Source: Candidatus Brocadiia bacterium
GTDB taxonomy: Bacteria; Planctomycetota; PUPC01
Reading direction: 5' to 3'
Assembly (NCBI GenBank): GCA_030605345.1
Contig: JAUWIN010000016.1
Location: 1-35,616, forward strand
DNA: 35,616 nucleotides
The notes under the pieces were generated by a model. The model saw only the letters and a program-made list of their open reading frames with translations. It searched no databases and was not told where the DNA came from. How positions within the stretch are numbered: position 1 is the stretch's first letter; every line of letters starts with the position of its first letter. Shown here one piece after another: positions 15,719 to 22,924 of the stretch. The translations under genes and the position numbers were made by a program.

Positions 15719-16489
15719 ATGAATGATTCCCTCCCGCTGAGCCCGGCACTCGAGGACTACCTCGAGACCATCTGGCGCTTGGTGGCGGAAAAGGGCGCCG
15801 CACGGGCCGGCGAAATCGCCGACGCGCTCGCGGTTCACAAGTCCACGGTGACAGCCGCGCTTAAGAGCTTATCTGAAAAGAACCTGGTAGATTACGCTCC
15901 TTACCAGGCCGTGGCGCTGACGGCGCAAGGCCGCAAAGTGGGACAGGAGGTCGCTCGTCGTCACAAAGTTCTCCGCAGGTTCCTGACGGATATTCTGTCG
16001 GTAGAAGCGGGCATGGCCGACCGGAACGCGTGTCGCATGGAGCATATACTAGATACCGATGTGCTGCTGCGGCTCCGCCTGTTCGCCGAGTTCGTGAAGG
16101 CGTGCCCTCGTGCTGGCGAGGACTGGCTCGAGAAGTTTCGTGAGTACGTCCAAAGCGACGGACAAGTTCCCCCTGACCCATCATCGCTGCAGCACTGGCT
16201 GAACGGCCTCGAGGAACGGCTGGGTAAACGCAACCAAGAAGGAAGGAGCAAGCAGGCAGTGAATACCCTGCATCAAATGAAGCCCGGACAGACGGGCAAG
16301 ATCGTGCGCGTCGGTCGCGCGGCGGGTCCCGTGTGCCGCCGGATCGCTGACATGGGTGTCGTGCGCGGAACGCCCATTGAGGTAATCAAGGTGGCTCCGC
16401 TAGGCGATCCTATTGAAGTGAAGGTGAAGGGCTACAATCTGTCGCTTCGGAAGGAAGAAGCCGCAGCGGTCCTCGTGGAGCCCGATTGA
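15719..16489 (+). CDS. DtxR-family iron-dependent repressor fused to FeoA domain
   Basis: A 256-residue regulator. Residues 1-65 form the winged helix (recognition helix around HKSTVTAALKSL), and 70-145 the metal-binding dimerisation domain. The ligand pattern is C105-x2-E108-H109 with H82, D13 and E16. A Cys at this place, as in DtxR/IdeR, fits an iron sensor better than a MntR-type manganese sensor, which has Glu there. Residues 181-256 are a full FeoA domain (LHQMKPGQTGKIVRV, RRIADMGVVRGTPIEVI, LGDPIEVKVKGYNLSLR), more FeoA-like than the degenerate SH3 tail of many DtxR proteins. FeoB follows 151 bp downstream, so the protein probably represses its own locus when iron is plentiful. An internal start may also give free FeoA. 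Confidence 0.9.
   Translation: MNDSLPLSPALEDYLETIWRLVAEKGAARAGEIADALAVHKSTVTAALKSLSEKNLVDYAPYQAVALTAQGRKVGQEVARRHKVLRRFLTDILSVEAGMADRNACRMEHILDTDVLLRLRLFAEFVKACPRAGEDWLEKFREYVQSDGQVPPDPSSLQHWLNGLEERLGKRNQEGRSKQAVNTLHQMKPGQTGKIVRVGRAAGPVCRRIADMGVVRGTPIEVIKVAPLGDPIEVKVKGYNLSLRKEEAAAVLVEPD
16259..16489 (+). CDS. Possible internal translation start giving free FeoA (76 aa)
   Basis: Inside the repressor-FeoA gene an in-frame GTG at 16259 is preceded by AAGGAAGGAG (about 16238-16247, 11 nt before it). Translation from it gives MNTLHQMKPGQTGKIVRV onward, 76 residues, which is the usual size and N-terminus of a stand-alone FeoA. FeoA is a small cytosolic SH3-like partner of FeoB. The site may be a relic of an ancestral separate feoA whose upstream stop was lost, or a working second start. 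The sequence alone cannot tell; the purine-rich stretch also encodes a linker (QEGRS). Confidence 0.4.
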   Translation: MNTLHQMKPGQTGKIVRVGRAAGPVCRRIADMGVVRGTPIEVIKVAPLGDPIEVKVKGYNLSLRKEEAAAVLVEPD

Positions 16490-16556
16490 TGCCGCCGTCT
16501 GTGACGACGAACCACGCCTGTCCGGGGAACCCAGTTCGCCTTGCTTGGCGGAATTG

Positions 16557-16594
16557 GGTACCAAGTCATGGTCGCAGTGGTATCACTTTTTTTT
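16557..16594 (+). terminator. Hairpin plus T8 between the regulator gene and feoB
   Basis: GGTACCA (16557-16563) can pair with TGGTATC (16578-16584) with one G-U pair and a 14-nt loop; two bases later comes a run of eight T (16587-16594). This is a candidate intrinsic terminator or attenuator. A second hairpin just upstream (CCCAGTTCGCC 16530-16540 with GGCGGAATTGGG 16547-16558, loop TTGCTT) shares two bases with it. No strong promoter follows before feoB, so the structure may lower, not end, transcription into feoB. Confidence 0.4.
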
Positions 16595-16640
16595 GAGCGA
16601 TAAGTTGGACGCGTAAAACTCTAGAGAGGAGCAGGTTGAA

Positions 16641-18758
16641 ATGAATCGAACGGACGCGGTCGGTTCAGACAGTGCCAGACGGATCACCGTGGCGCTGGCG
16701 GGGAACCCAAATTCCGGGAAGACGACGGTTTTTAACAACCTAACGGGCGCCCGTCAGCATGTGGGCAACTACCCTGGTGTCACGGTCGAAAAGAAAGAGG
16801 GCCGGTTCCGCCATCACCGTCACGAAGTGCACGTGGTCGACCTCCCCGGAACATATAGCCTCACCCCCTACACCATCGAAGAACTCGTGGCGCGGAACTT
16901 CGTGATCGAAGAACAGCCCGATCTCGTGGTGGACATCATCGACGCGTCCAACCTGGAGCGAAATCTTTACCTCGCCACGCAGTTTATGGAGTTGGGCATC
17001 CCGCTAATCCTTGCCCTCAATATGAGCGACCTGGCCGAAGCCCGCGGGTACGACATCGATGCCGAGCTCCTGTCAAAACTTCTGGGGATCACTATTGTCC
17101 GCACGGTTGGCCACAAGGGCAAAGGGATGGAGGAGCTGAAGGACGCCATAGTAAGTGTGGCGGAGCCCGAGCGGCCGCCACAACCGCGGCCGGTCTCGTA
17201 TGGCAGGCAAATCGAAAAAGAACTCACCGGAATCCTCGCCCTTCTCGAAAAGGAGCCGGGCGTGACCGAGAGGCTCCAGGCCCGCTGGGCCGCCGTGAAA
17301 CTCCTGGAGGGCGACGAGGAGGTCCGGCGACGGCTTCAGCAGCTGGTGCCAGATGCGTCCGAGATACTTTCCCGCACGGAGGCTGCTGCCAGCCGCCTAG
17401 AACTGGCGTTCGGCGACGTTCCGGAGATTCTTATTGCTGAGGGCCGGTACGGGTTCATTTCGGGCGCCTGCCGGGAAGCGGCGAAGGTAAGCGCGGAGGC
17501 ACGCCATTCCATGTCCGACCGGATCGATAGCGTGCTAACCAACCGGTTGTTCGGTATCCCCATTTTTCTTGGACTGATGTACTTGGTGTTCAATCTAACC
17601 TTCACGTTTGGCGAACCCCCAATGGGCGGGGTCGAGAATTTCTTCGAGTGGCTCGGCGGGGCCGTGGGGTCGCTGTGGCCAGCGGGCTCAGAGAGCGGGC
17701 TGAAATCGCTCCTTGTGGACGGTATCATCGGCGGTGTCGGCGGCGTGTTGGTGTTCCTGCCCAATATCTTGCTGCTGTTCGCGGCCATCGCGGTGCTGGA
17801 AGACTCCGGCTACATGGCCCGCGCCGCGTTTATCACGGACCGACTGATGCACAAGATCGGGCTCCACGGCAGGAGCTTCATTCCGATGCTGATCGGGTTC
17901 GGCTGCACGGTGCCGGCGATCATGGCCACCCGCACGCTGGAGTCACGCCGCGACCGGCTGACGACGATGCTCGTGCTCCCGCTGATGAGCTGCGGGGCGA
18001 GGCTTCCCATTTACATGTTATTCATTCCGGCCTTCTTCCCCCAGGCGTGGCGGGCGCCGCTGCTTTGGATTATTTACCTGATCGGCATTGTGCTCGCCAT
18101 CTTGCTGGCCAAGCTGCTGCGGTCAACGCTCTTCAGGGGTGAGGCGGCGCCGTTCGTGATGGAACTGCCGCCGTACCGCGTCCCCACACTGAAGGGGACG
18201 CTGATCCACATGTGGGAGCGCGGCTGGATGTTCCTGCGGAAGGCCGGAACCATCATCGTCGGCATCTCTGTGCTTCTGTGGGCTATGACGAATTATCCCC
18301 AGCCGCCCGAGTCCCAACTTCAGCGGCTGGATGAGAACCAGGCGCGCAACGTCAAGTTGTCTCACTCGATAGCGGGCCGCATCGGGCACGCGCTCGAGCC
18401 GGTCATGCGGCCGATTGGGTTCGATTGGAAGATGAACATGGCCATGATCGGTGCCTTTGCCGCCAAGGAGGTTTTTGTGGCACAGTTGGGCATCGTGCAC
18501 GCGCTGGGCGAAGCGGACGAAGAATCTGAACCGCTCCGGGCGGTCCTCCAGCGCGAGTACACGGCGCTTCAGGCCTTTTGCATCATGCTCTTCTGCCTGA
18601 TCAGTGTGCCGTGCATGGTCACGATTGCTACGGTCTGGAAGGAAAGCGGTTCGTGGAGATGGGCGGCGCTCCAGTTGGTGGGGCTGACCCTGCTCGCCTA
18701 CGTCATCACGCTGGTGGTGTTTCAGGTGGGGAGTCTGCTGGGAGCCGGAACTGCGTAG
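16641..18758 (+). CDS. feoB: Ferrous iron transport protein B
   Basis: FeoB, 705 residues, the membrane permease for Fe(II) uptake. The N-terminal G domain has G1 GNPNSGKTT (21-29), G3 DLPGTYSL and G4 NMSD. A helical insertion domain follows, then the membrane part with the two Gate motifs (around IGFGCTVPAIMATRTLESRRDRL with its conserved Cys, and the later LFCLISVPCMVTIATVWKESGS). These two stretches are long; only their key residues matter: the Cys in GCTVPA and the Cys in VPCM. ATG 16641 has AGAGGAG at 16625-16631. The partner FeoA lies in the C-terminal domain of the upstream regulator, and a small gene follows 8 bp downstream. Confidence 0.96.
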   Translation: MNRTDAVGSDSARRITVALAGNPNSGKTTVFNNLTGARQHVGNYPGVTVEKKEGRFRHHRHEVHVVDLPGTYSLTPYTIEELVARNFVIEEQPDLVVDIIDASNLERNLYLATQFMELGIPLILALNMSDLAEARGYDIDAELLSKLLGITIVRTVGHKGKGMEELKDAIVSVAEPERPPQPRPVSYGRQIEKELTGILALLEKEPGVTERLQARWAAVKLLEGDEEVRRRLQQLVPDASEILSRTEAAASRLELAFGDVPEILIAEGRYGFISGACREAAKVSAEARHSMSDRIDSVLTNRLFGIPIFLGLMYLVFNLTFTFGEPPMGGVENFFEWLGGAVGSLWPAGSESGLKSLLVDGIIGGVGGVLVFLPNILLLFAAIAVLEDSGYMARAAFITDRLMHKIGLHGRSFIPMLIGFGCTVPAIMATRTLESRRDRLTTMLVLPLMSCGARLPIYMLFIPAFFPQAWRAPLLWIIYLIGIVLAILLAKLLRSTLFRGEAAPFVMELPPYRVPTLKGTLIHMWERGWMFLRKAGTIIVGISVLLWAMTNYPQPPESQLQRLDENQARNVKLSHSIAGRIGHALEPVMRPIGFDWKMNMAMIGAFAAKEVFVAQLGIVHALGEADEESEPLRAVLQREYTALQAFCIMLFCLISVPCMVTIATVWKESGSWRWAALQLVGLTLLAYVITLVVFQVGSLLGAGTA

Positions 18759-18766
18759 GAAAACCA

Positions 18767-19015
18767 ATGCGAAACGCACCAACGCCTCAGGCCCACTCGA
18801 ACGAAGAGGTGCTCGCCAGGATCTGTGAGCTCTATCACGTGCTTTTTCGGCATGACGGATTCGGCGAGCTTCGCGTTGAGCTGCGCCTGTTGAAGCGCGG
18901 CCAGAAGGAGATCATCCTCCACTGCGGCAAACAGTACCGCTATGTGGTGGACTACTCGCCGGCTTCGTGCGTTATCCAAGGGAACCCAACACACGGTATT
19001 TCGGAGAGGGGGTGA
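18767..19015 (+). CDS. Small feo-linked protein of unknown function
   Basis: An 82-residue soluble protein directly after feoB: AGGA overlaps the feoB stop (TAGGA, 18756-18760) and the ATG follows at 18767, so it is surely co-transcribed. The core (VLARICELYHVLFRHDGFGELRVEL, split here by sense as a helix and a strand, then RLLKRGQKEIILHCGKQYRYVVDY) looks like a compact alpha-beta fold. It has three cysteines (C20, C53, C68) and several histidines. It is not recognisably FeoC, which is a winged-helix protein. Position suggests a role in ferrous iron uptake or FeoB control, which is inference only. Confidence 0.75.
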   Translation: MRNAPTPQAHSNEEVLARICELYHVLFRHDGFGELRVELRLLKRGQKEIILHCGKQYRYVVDYSPASCVIQGNPTHGISERG

Positions 19016-19047
19016 TAGCCAGAGGATTACAGCGGTCGGAAACGCTG

Positions 19048-19070
19048 CGGGCGCGGGGCCCGAGCTTTTG
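19048..19070 (+). terminator. Weak terminator-like hairpin after the feo locus
   Basis: CGGGC (19048-19052) and GCCCG (19058-19062) form a short GC stem, followed by AG and CTTTTG. The T-run is only four bases, so this is a weak candidate. It lies in the 135-bp gap between the small feo-linked gene and the secretin gene. Confidence 0.3.
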
Positions 19071-19150
19071 TCTGGAGCTACACCGAATCGCCGGAGAGAG
19101 CCGATTCCGCGCGCGAATGCCTCTCCCAACACTCAGGAGGATATATTCTG

Positions 19151-20482
19151 ATGAAGAAAGCAATACTCCGAAGCATTTTGTTTTCCGCCACTGTTTTCGC
19201 AGTGGCAACCGCTCCCGACTGGGCAGCCGGTCAAGATGGCCAGGCGACGAACGTGACCGTGCAAACCGTGACGCCCGGCAATCAACTACGATTCCAGACC
19301 ACCATCGACAAGAAGTTCGTGTCGAAGGTCTATCCGCTAAGGGACGCGAAGGCGGCCGAAATTCAGCCACTCATCCAAGCGGTGGTGGACCCTGAGTACG
19401 GTACGGTCAGTTCCCTCTCGTTCGACGGATCGGAAATGCTGGTGGTCTCCGCGCCAACCTACATGATCCCACGCCTCGACGCCACCGTTGCGGCGCTGGA
19501 CACGCAGAATATTTCCGTGGACGCAGACGGAACAGGAGACCTCTACTACCGACCCAAGCACCGTCTGCCGAGCGAGTTGGCGGGCCTCGCTGAAGAGGCC
19601 GGCGCCTCCTCCCTGGTGACCACTGTCCCCGACGACGTGAACAACTTGATCTACTTTTCAGATACACCCGTCTGTCTCGAGGCCATCGCTGAGGCTCTAA
19701 AGGCATTCGACGTCCCGCAAGCTCAGGCGGAAATCGAAGTGAAAATCGTCGAGATCAACGAAGGTGACAACGAACGGATCGGCTTCCTGTGGGACACCTG
19801 GAAGAAAGCCCTTCCGGAGTCGGTCGACGTCACCTATGGGAAAGAACGCAGCCGGAGCGCGGCAGACGGTTACGACCGGACGACCTCCTGGAGTGTGGAC
19901 TTCTCAACCGTCAGCCCACAGGCGCTGGCGGACTTCGTCAACTATATGGCCCGGCACGGCGCCCCCGAGATCAAGACCACCACCCGGTTGAACTGTGTCC
20001 AGCGCACGGTGGCCACGGTGACCGCCGGAGACGTGCACCGGTTCCTCACCGCTGCTCAGCCCAGGGAAGATGGCGCCGCCAACAAGTTGGTCAGCTCGGT
20101 GGTCGATGGTCTGGTCCTCAACCTGACCCCGTACATCGGCACCGAATCGATCCGCCTCGAGATCGACAGCAAGGTCAACTCACTGTCGGGCTTTGATCCC
20201 AACGGTCTGCCGGTGGTAAATTCTCGAACAGTCACCGCGACGGCGGTGCTTACGGACGGACAGGTATTCGCGCTCACCGGCCTCCAGCGTCGCGCCCGAG
20301 TCAAGACCAAGGACCGCGTGTTCCTGCTTGGGCACATCCCTGTGATCGGCGACTGGCTGTTCACTACCCACAGCACCACAGACCAGAAGTCCCAACTGAT
20401 TGTGATCCTTACACCCCGGCTGCTCAAACACGGCGGCAGCGGCGTGCGGACACCCGAAGCATCCGAAAGTTCAAACCCTTGA
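19151..20482 (+). CDS. Secretin-like protein (type II/III secretion and type IV pilus family)
   Basis: A 443-residue exported protein. The signal peptide is MKKAILRSILFSATVFAVA, probably cut near AAG (residues 24-26). Two NolW/N-domain-like alpha-beta units follow (about 58-116, KVYPLRDAKAAEIQPLIQ; and 135-200, ending in QAEIEVKIVEINEGDNERIG). The C-terminal secretin domain has SRTVTATAVLTDGQVFALTGL, key residues VNSRTV and GQVFALTG, then FLLGHIPVIGDWLF and QLIVILTPRLL. This is the standard beta-barrel C-terminus of GspD/PilQ-type outer-membrane gates, but the protein is shorter than most (600-700). AGGAGG (19135-19140) precedes the ATG. No other secretion or pilus gene is near, so it is an orphan. 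Confidence 0.88.
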   Translation: MKKAILRSILFSATVFAVATAPDWAAGQDGQATNVTVQTVTPGNQLRFQTTIDKKFVSKVYPLRDAKAAEIQPLIQAVVDPEYGTVSSLSFDGSEMLVVSAPTYMIPRLDATVAALDTQNISVDADGTGDLYYRPKHRLPSELAGLAEEAGASSLVTTVPDDVNNLIYFSDTPVCLEAIAEALKAFDVPQAQAEIEVKIVEINEGDNERIGFLWDTWKKALPESVDVTYGKERSRSAADGYDRTTSWSVDFSTVSPQALADFVNYMARHGAPEIKTTTRLNCVQRTVATVTAGDVHRFLTAAQPREDGAANKLVSSVVDGLVLNLTPYIGTESIRLEIDSKVNSLSGFDPNGLPVVNSRTVTATAVLTDGQVFALTGLQRRARVKTKDRVFLLGHIPVIGDWLFTTHSTTDQKSQLIVILTPRLLKHGGSGVRTPEASESSNP

Positions 20483-20488
20483 GTCCGT

Positions 20489-20533
20489 CTGGTGATGGAG
20501 CTCCCCCTCGGAGCAGGGGAGCTTCATCACCAG
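20489..20533. repeat. Long inverted repeat / hairpin after the secretin gene
   Basis: CTGGTGATGGAGCTCCCC (20489-20506) pairs along all 18 positions with GGGGAGCTTCATCACCAG (20516-20533), with one G-U pair in RNA, around a 9-nt loop. It begins six bases after the secretin stop. There is no T-run after either arm, so it is not a classical intrinsic terminator; it may stabilise the mRNA end or be a remnant of a small mobile repeat. Confidence 0.7.
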
Positions 20534-20711
20534 CTTCAGGGGTGCTGCCCCGAAGGCGGGTCCGGCTCTGGCGGCGGCTTGTTGAGCGTCCGGTGGGCCC
20601 GGCGGGAGCGCCCCCGCAGTTCCAGCAACCACCGCTTCCCCAAACACCGCAACGCCCGTACACGGGGTACACCACGTCCCTTCCGCTTCCCACATCCGAA
20701 TACTTCTTGGT

Positions 20712-20740
20712 TTGACATCGGGCGAAGATCGGGGTATATT
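20712..20740 (+). promoter_or_regulatory. Sigma-70-type promoter of the glutamine amidotransferase gene
   Basis: TTGACA (20712-20717), a 17-bp spacer and TATATT (20735-20740). The start near 20747 leaves about 33 nt before the TTG start codon. Confidence 0.75.
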
Positions 20741-20779
20741 GCGCCTGAACAACAAGTTCGAAGTCTCAGAGAAAGCTGC

Positions 20780-21346
20780 TTGATACTCATCATCGACAAC
20801 TACGATTCCTTCACTTATAACCTCGTCCAGCGCCTTGGGGAATTGGGGGCGGAGATCGAGGTCTATCGCAACGACAAAATTGCCATTCCCGAAATCGAAA
20901 GCCGAAACCCTTCCCACATCGTGATTTCGCCGGGCCCTTGCACACCGAAGGAGGGGGGAATCTCGAACGAGGCTATCCGACACTTCGCTGGGGCGCTCCC
21001 CATACTGGGCGTCTGCCTGGGGCATCAGTGTATCGGCTATGCCTTCGGGGCCGAGATAATCCGAGCCGACCGCCTTATGCACGGCAAGACCTCGATGATT
21101 GAACACGACGGCAAAGGCGTATTTCAAGGCATCGACAGCCCGTTCGAGGCCACACGTTACCACTCGCTTACGGTCAAGGAGGATACTCTGCCGGACTGCT
21201 TTGAGATTACAGCCAGGACGACAGACCGCGGCGAGCTAATGGGCTTTCGTCACAAGGAGTATCCAATCGAAGGCGTTCAGTTCCACCCCGAATCCTTCCT
21301 TACCCCCGAAGGCAAGAAGTTGCTTGCGAACTTCATACGCACATAA
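20780..21346 (+). CDS. Anthranilate/aminodeoxychorismate synthase glutamine amidotransferase subunit
   Basis: TrpG/PabA-type class I glutamine amidotransferase, 188 residues. It supplies ammonia from glutamine to the chorismate-converting subunit of anthranilate or aminodeoxychorismate synthase. The family N-terminus LILIIDNYDSFTYNLVQ starts right at the TTG codon 20780. PGPCTPKEGGIS, the nucleophile motif GVCLGHQ (C79), the RYHSL segment and the His/Glu of GVQFHPESFLTPEG complete it. No TrpE/PabB gene is adjacent, so the choice between tryptophan and folate synthesis is open; one subunit often serves both. The frame runs far upstream, but the predicted promoter lies inside that extension, so TTG 20780 is preferred. 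Confidence 0.93.
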   Translation: MILIIDNYDSFTYNLVQRLGELGAEIEVYRNDKIAIPEIESRNPSHIVISPGPCTPKEGGISNEAIRHFAGALPILGVCLGHQCIGYAFGAEIIRADRLMHGKTSMIEHDGKGVFQGIDSPFEATRYHSLTVKEDTLPDCFEITARTTDRGELMGFRHKEYPIEGVQFHPESFLTPEGKKLLANFIRT

Positions 21347-21438
21347 AGCCTAATTTGACATCGGCATTTTGCATCGTTTTGGCACCGGGGTGCTGGCGAA
21401 GGTGCCGCACCCGGATTCTTTAGACAGGGAGGTGGGTT

Positions 21439-21825
21439 ATGAAAGCAGCGAAACAATTGTCCGTAATGCTGCCGAACGAGCCGGGGCAGTTGGCGATGCT
21501 CTGCAAGAAGTTGGCGACGGCCAAGGTGAACATCAAGGCTATCTCAGTGGTGAATACCACCGAGCAGAGCACCGTCCGGCTGGTCGTTGACAAGCCCCTG
21601 GCGGCGCGGAAGGCGATGAAAAGCGCCCGGCTCCTATACGTCGAGTCCGACGTCATCCTGAGCGAGATGACGAACAAGCCCGGCGTGCTGGCCGGAGTGG
21701 CCGCAAAACTCGCCAGGGCAAAGGTCAACATCCAGTATGTCTATGGCAGCACCGCGCGCGGCACAGAGAACGGCGTGTTGGTCTTCGCCGTTGATAACGT
21801 CGCCAAGGCAAAGAAACTTCTGTAA
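21439..21825 (+). CDS. Tandem ACT domain protein
   Basis: A 128-residue protein made of two ACT domains. The first is about 5-65 (QLSVMLPNEPGQLAMLCKKL, then VNIKAISV). The second is about 70-128 (DVILSEMTNKPGVLAGVAAKLA, then VNIQYVYGS). Stand-alone ACT pairs bind amino acids and act as regulatory sensors; the ligand cannot be read from the sequence. The ribosome site GGGAGGTG lies a few bases before the ATG. The 92-bp gap upstream can fold two alternative GC hairpins (GGCACC/GGTGCC, 21381-21406, or the overlapping CCGGGGTGC/GCACCCGG ending at 21414). The gene lies after the amidotransferase gene and may be co-transcribed. Confidence 0.88.
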   Translation: MKAAKQLSVMLPNEPGQLAMLCKKLATAKVNIKAISVVNTTEQSTVRLVVDKPLAARKAMKSARLLYVESDVILSEMTNKPGVLAGVAAKLARAKVNIQYVYGSTARGTENGVLVFAVDNVAKAKKLL

Positions 21826-22011
21826 CTGCCCTGCTGCGCTGTGTGCGGCTCTTAATGCCGAGCAGCTGGGATCAGGCCCGGTCGTGCCGCGTGCGCGGGT
21901 TGGGCTTTCTACTCGCTCGTGGGGTGGTCGTAACCGGATGCTACCGTGCCATCCGCTTGGATGTCAAACACCCATCCTTGCCAGACTGAGATCCTTCACT
22001 TCGCTGAAGTG

Positions 22012-22209
22012 TTACTCAGCTTTGAACTCACGGCCGCAACTGACGCACTTCCATTTGCACGAGAAAATGGGGCACAGGAAGAAGGCAATAACGGTGTTGG
22101 CTGCAATTCGGGTCCAATTCCCCGTCGAACGCACGAGTCGAACTTCTTCCGAATCGCATCCGGGGCACTTGGGCCTGGTCAGTCGGAATGATCGCCTTGG
22201 TTTTTTCAT
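22012..22209 (-). CDS. Small zinc-ribbon membrane protein
   Basis: A 65-residue protein with a CPGC near the N-terminus and a CVSC near the C-terminus, the two knuckles of a zinc ribbon. They are separated by a hydrophobic stretch (IAANTVIAFFLCPIFSC) that could span or dip into the membrane. Two more cysteines lie in that stretch. The ATG overlaps the stop of an upstream open frame in ATGA (22206-22209). I do not recognise a named family. It is the last of a minus-strand cluster of small envelope-type genes. Confidence 0.6.
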   Translation of the reverse strand: MKKPRRSFRLTRPKCPGCDSEEVRLVRSTGNWTRIAANTVIAFFLCPIFSCKWKCVSCGREFKAE

Positions 22210-22285
22210 CTGCTAAGCAGTCCCCGAATGGCCCGACTCAACTCTTCGTCGGTGAGCGTGGTCGGTCGTCCTTCGACAAGGCGAT

Positions 22286-22843
22286 TTATTCGCTGAGCTT
22301 GACCGCTGTGCCGTAAGCGAAAAGTTCAGCCGCGCTGGCCACAACACTCGTAGTCATATAGCGAACATTGATAACGGCGTCCGCCCCCATCTCTGCCGCC
22401 TGGGTGACCATCCTGCTGGTAGCTGCCGCCCGGGCCCTTCCCATCATCTCGGTGTATTCCGTCAATTCGCCGCCAAGGATCAACCTGACTATCGCGGATA
22501 GGTCTTTGCCAAGCCAGATAGCAAATACCGTATGGCCCTGGACGAGGCCGAGAATCTCCGTGATCTCCCGGCCAGGTAGTGCTGCGGATTTCAAGAGCAA
22601 AACCGTGCGATCAGGCTCAGCAGGCAGCGGCCGCTCCCTTGAGGTTTTGTTTTTCCTTTGTTCGAGAGCCACTGTCAGCAGAACCACAAGGATGCCGCCC
22701 AGAAGGCAGAAAACGGCTATCCTGAGCCACCAGGGCACGACCGGATCATCGGCAACGATCACGTACCATGGTATCCCGGCGAATACTGCGGTGAAGAGCC
22801 CCAGCACGAAGGCCAGCGAGCCAATCTGTCGAAGTATTTTCAT
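22286..22843 (-). CDS. YbjQ/UPF0145 family protein with N-terminal membrane anchor
   Basis: A 185-residue protein. The first 65 residues hold two hydrophobic helices (LAFVLGLFTAVFAGIPWYVIV and WLRIAVFCLLGGILVVLLTVAL; key point: a membrane hairpin). After a charged linker comes a YbjQ/UPF0145 domain (about 90-185) with LPGREITEILGLVQG, GGELTEYTEMM, AAEMGADAVINVRY and AAELFAYGTAV. Family members form small oligomers of unknown role, once called heavy-metal-binding domains. GAGGAG precedes the ATG closely. The last codons are duplicated at 23509-23570, and an open frame just past the stop (22206-22285) reads like a lost extension. Confidence 0.82.
   Translation of the reverse strand: MKILRQIGSLAFVLGLFTAVFAGIPWYVIVADDPVVPWWLRIAVFCLLGGILVVLLTVALEQRKNKTSRERPLPAEPDRTVLLLKSAALPGREITEILGLVQGHTVFAIWLGKDLSAIVRLILGGELTEYTEMMGRARAAATSRMVTQAAEMGADAVINVRYMTTSVVASAAELFAYGTAVKLSE
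22290..22351 (-). repeat. Copy A of a 62-bp duplicated segment (within the YbjQ gene 3' end)
   Basis: The 62 bases at the end of the YbjQ/UPF0145 gene match 23509-23570 at 58 of 62 positions by eye. They encode TSVVASAAELFAYGTAVKLSE up to the stop. Confidence 0.85.
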
Positions 22844-22924
22844 CGCTCCTCATTTCCTTAGGCCAGTAAAATCCAAGAATCCCGGCTAACGGCGCGGATT
22901 ACGAAGTCGGCCTCCACCCACTGC

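Larger units (their letters stand above)
20483..20779. other. Intergenic region, secretin gene to amidotransferase gene
   Basis: About 300 bp. It begins with the 18-bp hairpin (20489-20533). A very GC-rich stretch (20534-20640), rich in GGC/GCC blocks, follows, then the promoter at 20712-20740. Open frames crossing it on both strands have no ribosome site and no family resemblance, so no gene is called. Confidence 0.55.

Noticed and set aside
20471..21163. 230-codon open frame opposite the amidotransferase gene
   Set aside because: It overlaps a convincing TrpG/PabA gene and its promoter; no family features.
21355..21383. TTGACA upstream of the ACT-domain gene as a promoter
   Set aside because: No -10-like hexamer lies 16-18 bp downstream (TTTGGC), so the -35 match alone is not enough.
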